From NCBI GenBank assembly GCA_004026145.2, contig CP034996.1, forward strand, positions 4,875,081-4,939,080: a stretch of DNA of 64,000 nucleotides, in the 5' to 3' direction. The DNA comes from Takifugu bimaculatus. Lineage: Eukaryota > Chordata > Actinopteri > Tetraodontiformes > Tetraodontidae. Below, piece by piece: positions 57,447-64,000 of this stretch. The position numbers and the translations under genes are program-made. Within the stretch, counting starts at the first letter, position 1. Each line of letters starts with the position of its first letter. The notes below the pieces were generated by a model that was given only the letters and a program-made list of their open reading frames with translations, had not been told where the DNA came from and made no database searches.

Positions 57447-58918
57447 GTGGAGCTGCCAACTGAATATGGTGACCTGCTCCTACACACAGAAATCCGATGG
57501 CTCAGCAGGGGACGGATTTTGCTTCCTTTTTTGTCCCTTTTGAGTGAAATAAAAGAGTTCATGCAGTCCAGAGGGGAAGACGCCGCGCTGCTGGAGGACA
57601 CTGGCTGGACACTGGACCTTGCATTTTTAACGGACATTACTGGGAAACGGAACAGTTTGAACTGGGAGCTGCAAGGCAAAGGTGAGACTGTTGCTGATAG
57701 GATCAGTGCTGTAAATGCATCTAAAGCCAAGATGAACATTTTCTCTGTGCATTTACAGACAAAAGGTGCTGCACTTCCCCTCTGTGCAGATGGTGCTGAG
57801 AGACAACGCTTCTGCATGTGAGGCTTTGGACTAAAGTGCTCTCAGCTCATAAAAAGAGTTGGGTAAGAGTTTGAGAACAGCTTTTTGGACCTGGATCAGC
57901 TTGAGCCATGTGTGTCCTTCATTTCTAACCCTTTCATGAACGTGGACATATCATGCATTGCTCAGCAGTTCAGTGCAACCTTCAGCCTGGATGCTGCACA
58001 GATGCAAATTGAAATTGTAACATTGTGAAATGAGCTGCAGCTCAAAGCCTCTCAGGCTGCACCAAACTTTTGGTGCCTTGTTGACACAGAAAAGTACAGT
58101 GGTGTATGTACAGCAGCTATGAAGGTTGCAAGCCTTTTTGGTTCGACCTCTCTTTGTGAATCAGCCTTTTCTGACATGAACTTCATCAAGAACCAACACA
58201 GAACAGGCCTCACTGATGCACATCTGCCAGACTCACTCAGAGCTGCACTGTCAAGTTCCCCACCAGAGGACAACACACTGGTAACCGCAGCAACGCCAGG
58301 CTTCCCCCCAACGGACAAAGAAACGGACACCAGATTTGGTGTCTCCTTCAGAATTTGTTACATGTGTTTGTAAAATGGAACAATTGTTTATGTTAAAATG
58401 TTCATGTGAAAATCTGCAGACTGAAGTGTGAAGTTCAAAACGTAATCAGATTTATTTTAAAATCTGAAAGTTTATTTTTGTATTTTACATGATTTATTAT
58501 TTGTACAAACGTGGTGCAAAGTAATTCATGGTTTGTTAAAAAATGTCAGTGGCTGGTAAAAATGGGACATTGTGATTTCCTAGGACTGTTGGAGAAGTGA
58601 TCATTTTAAAATGGTTTGAACATTTATTTCAATTTGAAAAACACTTGCACTAAGACAAAATATAGAAATAAAGTGTTGCATATTGATATTGATCTGTTCC
58701 CGATCTTGTTAAATCATTGTTGATATTGATTGTGAGAAATCATTAACATGATCAGTGTCTTTGCAGAGATGAATATCATTAACTATTAATAATGACATTT
58801 AGTTAAAGGTAAATTGAGCAAATTGGCTATTTCAGAAGTGTGTATCAGACTGGTGGCCCTTCACATGATTCAGTACCCAGGAAGTAGCTCTCCGTCTCAG
58901 AAAGGTTGGTGACCCCTG
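57447..58918 (+). mobile_element. hAT element 3' part (copy 3)
   Basis: This is 5'-truncated at about 57447 and ends at 58918 with GTTGGTGACCCCTG. The transposase pieces (57447-57821 and 58119-58373) carry the same AAAAGG one-base loss and the same TGA after ACATTG as copy 1. It also has a private small deletion after GGACTAAAG. Confidence 0.85.
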
Positions 58919-58982
58919 TGCTACAGAGTCAAGTTTAGAGGAGAAATATGCTATTGGCTTCATTTTAGCTCCACTGTTGAGC

Positions 58983-59513
58983 TCAGACTGAGGTCATCAA
59001 ATGTCCTGTGCCATCAACCATCTGAACCAAAGGTTTGCTGTAATCTGGCAAAGCTAAAGCTGTGCTCCACACCAAGGCTTGCTTCATGTCACAGAAGGCC
59101 GTTTCTGCATTTTCAGTCCAATTTAGTGGAGAAGTCATTTTTAAGTTATCATACATCAGTCTTTGCAACGGTGCTGTAATTTCAGCATAATTTGACACCC
59201 AGTTGCAACAATAATTAGTCCTAAAAAGGACATCATTTGCTTTGTAGTCTGGTTTCGGAGCTTGCAGAATAGCTGTTTTATGGCCCTCTATGATAGTGGG
59301 ATGGACACCGTCTCTCCTAATCAGACCAGGTTTTCCCCAAAAAGTGCTCCAACTGTCTACAAAGGCCACCTGGTTTTCGGGGCACCACCGTGACAGCCAG
59401 CGACGGAGCGACGACATGCGGCTAAACATCTCATCGCTGGCCAGATTGGGGAGGGGACCAGAGAATGCTCCGGAGTCCCACATCGTTTTTGCGTAGTTGC
59501 ACACCGACTCCAA
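58983..59513 (-). pseudogene. Chimeric retroelement ORF: SGNH-like piece + pol fragment
   Basis: The open frame has two unlike parts. The first (about 59513-59290) contains FVDSWSTFWGKPGLIRRDGV with HP, resembling the SGNH-hydrolase-like domain found in fish retroelement ORFs. The second (about 59270-58983) resembles the RT connection/RNase H start of an endogenous retrovirus-type pol. It is a short decayed fragment, described only. Confidence 0.5.
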
Positions 59514-59517
59514 GTTA

Positions 59518-61329
59518 CCGTATTTTCCGGACTATAAGCCGCTACTTTTTTCCTAAACTTTAAACACTGCGGCTTATTCTATGGTGCGGCTTATTTATGG
59601 ATTTTTCTTCCACCACTAGGGGCGCTCTAATCGGAACTAGAATCAAAACTAAGAAAAATCAATGCAAAGAAGAAAACGCTACTTTTTCTTTAGCAGATAG
59701 AACACGGACGACAAATTACCAACTGTTAATTGTTTTCAAATCCTCGCCCCTTCATCATGGAACCCACACGAAGAAGTTCGAATGATGCAGGTTTTAAGTT
59801 GAAGGCCATTGATCTAGCTAGCCAGGAAGGAAACCGCGCTGCTGCACGCAAGCTTAGCGTTAATGAATGTATGGTGAGACGTTGGAGGCGGCAGCGGGAG
59901 GAGCTAATGCAATGCCCAAAGTCGAAAAAAGCTTTCAGGGGACATAAAAGCAGGTGGGCTGAACTTGAAAATGTCCTGGAGGACTGGGTGAACACACAGC
60001 GAGCAGGTGGCCGAGGTGTATCCACTCTACAGATCCGACTTAAAGCCAAAACAATCGCCCGCGAAATGAATATTGAAGATTTCAAAGCGGGGCCGTCATG
60101 GTGTTTCAGATTTATGAAACGTAAAAACCTGTCCATCAGGACACGGACCACTCTCTGTCAGGAACTCCCCCCTGACTACCAGGAAAAAATTAAAAACTTC
60201 CACAAATTCGTTGAAACAAAGATCCAAGAACACTCCATCGGACCAGACGACATAATAAATATGGACGAAGCACCTTTGACGTTTGCTCTGCCTCTGACCA
60301 GGACTGTTAACAAGACAGGCGCATCATCCGTGTTGTTGAAAACAACAGGCCACGAGAGAACGCACTTCACCTGCGTTCCGGCATGCACGGCATCCGGACA
60401 ACAACTTCCACCACTGGGGATTTTTAGTGGCATAGTGGTCAAAGTTAACACCAAAGGGTGGATGATGGAAGGCCTGATGAAGGAATGGTTAACGGAGTGC
60501 TACAGCAAGCGCGCAGGAGGAGGTTTTCACCGGAAAAAAGCACTGCTTGTTTTGGATAGCATGAGGGCCCACATCACAGATTCTGTGGAAGCAGCAATCA
60601 CGAAAACAAACTCTATTCCAGCTGTGATTCCTGGAGGTACAACAAAGTATTTGCAGCCACTTGACATCTGTGTGAATCGGGCATTTAAAGCTGCACTCCG
60701 GGTTGAGTGGGAGACTTGGATGACCAGTGGTGAGAAATCATTCCCAAAAACCGGCCGCATGCGAAAAGCATCCTTTTCTGATGTCTGTCAGTGGATCCTA
60801 ACAGCGTAGAGTGCTGTGAAAGAATCCACGATCACCAACGGGTTCCGAAAGGCTGGACTGCTACGCGAAGAGAGCGGCGCACCTTCAGAGCCAACTTCAG
60901 CGGAGGATGATACGGAGAGCGAGACTGATGGAGACAGATGTGACGAAGCGCTTCTGGGGTTGTTCAACTCCGACACTGAAGAAGACGACTTCATGGGTTT
61001 CAGCCAAGATGATGAAAGTGACTTGTGATTTCAAACACAGGAGAAATGAAGAGAAATACTGTTCATTTTCTCTCGGTTCTGTTCCGTTTTAATCAACAAA
61101 GTTGCTGCCGTGTTAAAAGGCACTGTTAGGAAAGAATCTGTTCAGGTACTTACATGTACATTTACAGTTCAAAATCGTTCTGTACATGCAGTAAATATCC
61201 AATTTTTCAACATAAATATCTGCGGCTTATAACCCGGTGCGGCTTGTATATCTTTTTTTTATTAATTTTTTTTTAAATTGAGCGGATGTGGCTTATATAC
61301 AGGTGCGGCTTATAGTCCGGAAAATACGG
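59518..61329 (+). mobile_element. Tigger/pogo-like DNA transposon with TIRs
   Basis: Matching inverted ends begin CCGTATTTTCCGGACTATAA and agree over about 25 bp. Inside is a nearly intact transposase. The expected TA target duplication is not clean at the right end. Confidence 0.88.
59757..61028 (+). pseudogene. Tigger/pogo transposase with a single nonsense codon
   Basis: From ATG 59757 the frame has a helix-turn-helix region (about residues 10-55, FKLKAIDLASQEGNRAAARK), a CENP-B/Tigger second DNA-binding part (about 60-130, SWCFRFMKRKNLSIR) and the DDE domain. The catalytic acids are in INMDEAPLTF (about 170), LLVLDSMRAH (about 267) and LQPLDICVN (about 303), the last two with 35 residues between. 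A TAG at 60807-60809 interrupts between WILTA and SAVKESTITNGFRKAGL. The frame then continues to an acidic tail and TGA at 61026-61028. The start at 59757 is preferred over upstream non-ATG codons. Confidence 0.88.
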
Positions 61330-62800
61330 ACTATATAATTAATATTATGCACAAGCTTTTCAGAACGCAGTGAGGACTGAAGCTACATTTTAGATGAGTT
61401 ATGTTTACGTTGGCCTTTTTCTCCCACATTTCACTAAAGCTGCAGCAGAAAAGGCCAAAAGACCTGGAAAACCGAGCCGGCCAGCGTCTGCACACAAGTC
61501 CGTCAGACGCACCACTCCATCGTCAACGGCAAGATCGCCGTCTGATCCACACATCGAGGCGACTCTTTGCTCCATGTCCTGGGGACGCCACACTAAAGTG
61601 TGCCAATACGAAAACTTATACTAAAACACTGGTTATATTCAAGGTTCCGGTAGCGGCTCCCGAGAGGACGACCGCCGTGATGGATGCAGCACCTCAGCCC
61701 TGGTGGCCCACAGCAACATCAGAAGCACAACCGAAGATAATCCATTAAAAGCAAGCTCAAGTTTGAGTATTCAGTGACTATATATCGGCTGCCGGATATA
61801 ATCGTGTGTTTTCTTATTAGGTGACATACGAGGGATGGCACAAAAATATGGGAGTCTGCTCCCAATGGGCTCCCACAGGCTGACGTTGCATGGCTGAAAG
61901 AGGATGAAACCAATGAACTCTTCCAGAGGGCTGCATCCTTTCAGGACAAACATGGAAAGATGAAGTGGAGGAAGGTCCTGAAGGATGACAGGATGTGGTT
62001 TCAGCCTGTGGTTTCCGCCTGTGGTTTCAGGCATACTGTCCAAACAGCAAAAAGTCATCATCTCCAGGACTTGAAGGCCAGACTTTTGACACTTTTGCAG
62101 ACTTTCAAAGGGCTGCGGACATTCTTCTGGGACCTCATTTCCAGGTGTAAGCAAAGAAAATTGGAGTGGTTTATTGACTGCACTTGACAATAAATGCTTC
62201 TTTGCACTTGACAATAAAGGCTTCTTTGAATACAATGCACATGTCTCATTTGTATTCTTTCACGCACAGGGATGACTTTCCAGTCCACACCCGAGACATG
62301 CAGGACCTTGAGGCTGTTAAAAAACTAATAAAATAAGGCTGTCGACAGGTCATGGCCACAGCTTTTTCATTTTTATTTTGTAGCACTCATTGGGAAATTA
62401 AGTGTTCTTGCTCTTCAGTGTCACCTGGGTGGGGCCACCTCTCTTTAATCAGTCAGTGCTTTATTCATTTCCAAACATAGGACGCCTCCATTTCCAAGAC
62501 ACCTGGCAAAGTCTTCTGGGCCACCACAATGTAGGAACCTGCAAGGGACCAATGACAGCATCATCACTGTTTTTCTTGCACGACAAATGTTATTCCTCAA
62601 CTACAGCAAGCAACAACAGGCCTATCTTCCCTTTATTTATCTTCCCTCCGCCATCTTTTCAATTTCTCGAGGCAGAAATCACAGGACACATGTGGAGCAT
62701 CTCCTAATGTGGCACCAGGCTGGCTGCATTGCGGCCTTACAGAAGTAAAGGCATGCACAGAATAGATACGCAGGCTTCAGATACTACAGTGGGCAATATT
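61330..62800. other. Unassigned region with two polyA-like signals
   Basis: Short frames on plus have no recognised domain. A duplicated motif, CACTTGACAATAAA, followed by GCTTCTTTG occurs twice near 62180-62225, so AATAAA appears twice 25 bp apart. It could be the 3' end of an unrecognised transcript. Confidence 0.3.
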
Positions 62801-62816
62801 CCTTAAAGCTCGAGAG

Positions 62817-63047
62817 GTGAAGCCTGCATTTGCCACCAAGGTCATTGCATACTGCACCATTCTGCACAATGTGTGCTTGTGGAATGGTGACAGCATGGAA
62901 CCCTCAGAAGAGGCACTTGGGTCAGATGACATTGGTCAAATGCAGGCAGACCTGCAATGTGGAGAACAAATTCGGAGCAGACTGACTGCTGCCCTGTCAG
63001 CACCAACCCACCTCCCACCAGCTCTCTATGAACATGATTGCATTTAG
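62817..63047 (+). pseudogene. Harbinger (PIF) transposase C-terminal fragment
   Basis: The frame KPAFATKVIAYCTILHNVCL followed by WNGD resembles the C-terminal end of HARBI1-like DDE transposases, where an ALHNIC-type motif is conserved. The upstream catalytic part is not readable. Confidence 0.6.
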
Positions 63048-63348
63048 GACTGGTCTTTATAATCCAGAATTTTGGAGCTTGACGTCTGTTCAACCTGGCT
63101 GCCATCATAAAGTCTTTTTTCTGGCAGGTTCCATTTAATTTGAATATTTTTTTGGGTTCCATTTTTGTAAATAGGTATTTCAAAATCATAATAGGATAAA
63201 TGCAACTTGTTTATATATATGCAAGTGTGTGTTTTTGTAAATAGTTTTGGTTTCAAAATCAAAAATTGTACCAATTAAATTTAAACTTTGAATAAAGCAT
63301 TTGTTATCAACCATATGATGCCAAGAAAGCAAATTAATACATTCTTTT

Positions 63349-63905
63349 TTACATTTTGTCTACCAGTTTCTCTAAGAGATTTAAAAGTCTCTCCTCCCTG
63401 GCTTCCTCTCGTGTCACCCTTTCCTCGGCCCTCTCCAGCAGCTCCAGGACCCTATCGCACCGCTGGCGCTGGTGTGGTGCTGGCCCTGGTTCCTCCTCCT
63501 CTGTCCCTGACTCTCCATCAGGTCTATCTGGGACTGAATGTGAGGAGCCTGACTCAGAAAATGAATGGCTCTTCCCCCAGGCTGAGGCAATGAGGCATGG
63601 GGGCTGAATCGAGGGCCTGCCACCTATTGCCTGATCCATGAGAGGGAACTATTTCCACTTGTCAGCAGTGACCTCCCCAGATTCAGTGCCAGATCCTGTT
63701 GGTGGTCTCCGAAACTCCTACAAACAGGGAATAAGCAAATAATTCAAACAGTAATGCTACATTTGCTATAACTATTAGTCTGTCACATTTAGACCAAATT
63801 TAAAACAATTATTACAAACCTTGTAGGTTTTTTTAAGGTTCTCCCATGTTTTTGCTGCTCGTGCTGGAGTCAGCATTCCATTCAGGCCAATTTTACAGTG
63901 GCCGA
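63349..63905 (-). pseudogene. Harbinger-associated Myb/SANT-like protein, broken
   Basis: Two exons are visible on minus: about 63905-63820 (GLNGMLTPARAAKTWENLKK, donor GTTTGT) and 63717-63349 (EFRRPPTGSGTE through MDQAIGGRPS to LLNLLEKLVDKM). Harbinger elements carry such a DNA-binding partner gene, whose product brings the transposase to the nucleus and the element ends. A TAG replaces the codon after DKWK (near 63651), so this copy is inactive. It is convergent with the transposase fragment. Confidence 0.65.
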
Positions 63906-64000
63906 GAGGTGCAAAACAATTTTACAAGTGGATGAAACAAATTTACAAATGACGAAACACTTTTACAAGCGGCTGAAACAAATTTACAAATGACGAAACA
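63906..64000. repeat. Short tandem repeat at window end
   Basis: The unit ATTTACAAATGACGAAACA and variants such as TTTTACAAGTGGATGAAACA alternate. The array continues past the window. Confidence 0.7.

Noticed and set aside
1..64000. tRNA or rRNA genes
   Set aside because: No cloverleaf with A and B boxes or rRNA core sequences was recognised by eye. A tRNAscan run would be decisive.

Overview
The window is vertebrate, almost certainly teleost, nuclear DNA. The diagnostic feature is a set of fish-type NOD-like receptor (NLR) genes whose long exons join a FISNA region to a NACHT ATPase. The genes are intron-rich. The rest is fish-type transposons (hAT, piggyBac, Tigger/pogo, Harbinger, Ty3/gypsy, CR1/L2-like LINE, retrovirus-like LTRs) and minisatellites. 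The species cannot be read from the sequence.

Layout. NLR-A (minus, 101-2464) has its N-terminal exons here and runs off the left edge. Positions 3042-12416 are mostly unassigned, with a degenerate piggyBac (about 6850-8764) and a small remnant of the chrnd-side repeat (about 5758-5960). Positions 12417-23848 hold the 3' exons of a muscle acetylcholine receptor delta-subunit (chrnd) pseudogene on plus, followed by the convergent gene NLR-B (minus, 15112-23270). NLR-B has a complete model of nine exons whose phases agree from ATG to stop. Positions 23849-27945 are a hAT nested inside an older hAT. Positions 28008-31323 are a second chrnd-side segment (P2) ending in a damaged retroviral LTR with a tRNA-Pro-type primer-binding site. 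Positions 31374-34712 are a 32-bp minisatellite and a hAT fragment split by a 5'-truncated LINE. Positions 34720-44495 are a third chrnd-side segment (P3); it carries a LASP/nebulette-type first exon, an apparently young Ty3/gypsy element with two LTRs that match by eye, a 37-bp minisatellite and a solo LTR. Positions 44512-54885 are the chrnd 3' exons plus NLR-C (minus, 47237-54410). From about 54886 to the end are transposon fragments: a third hAT copy, a retroelement pol fragment, a nearly intact Tigger transposon and Harbinger remains.

How it fits together. The locus looks like a tandem array of a composite unit: a left half with chrnd middle exons and a right half with chrnd 3' exons plus an NLR. 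Unequal exchange, deletion and transposons have disturbed it. The chrnd copies share the same frameshifts, so the gene decayed before it was amplified. Two NLR copies keep long open NACHT exons with six LRR exons each. They end in an LRR exon with its own stop rather than a B30.2 exon. NLR-C has lost one splice acceptor. I found no operon-like or prokaryote-like system. The most informative content is the architecture of the NLR/chrnd array and the record of nested insertions with visible target-site duplications.
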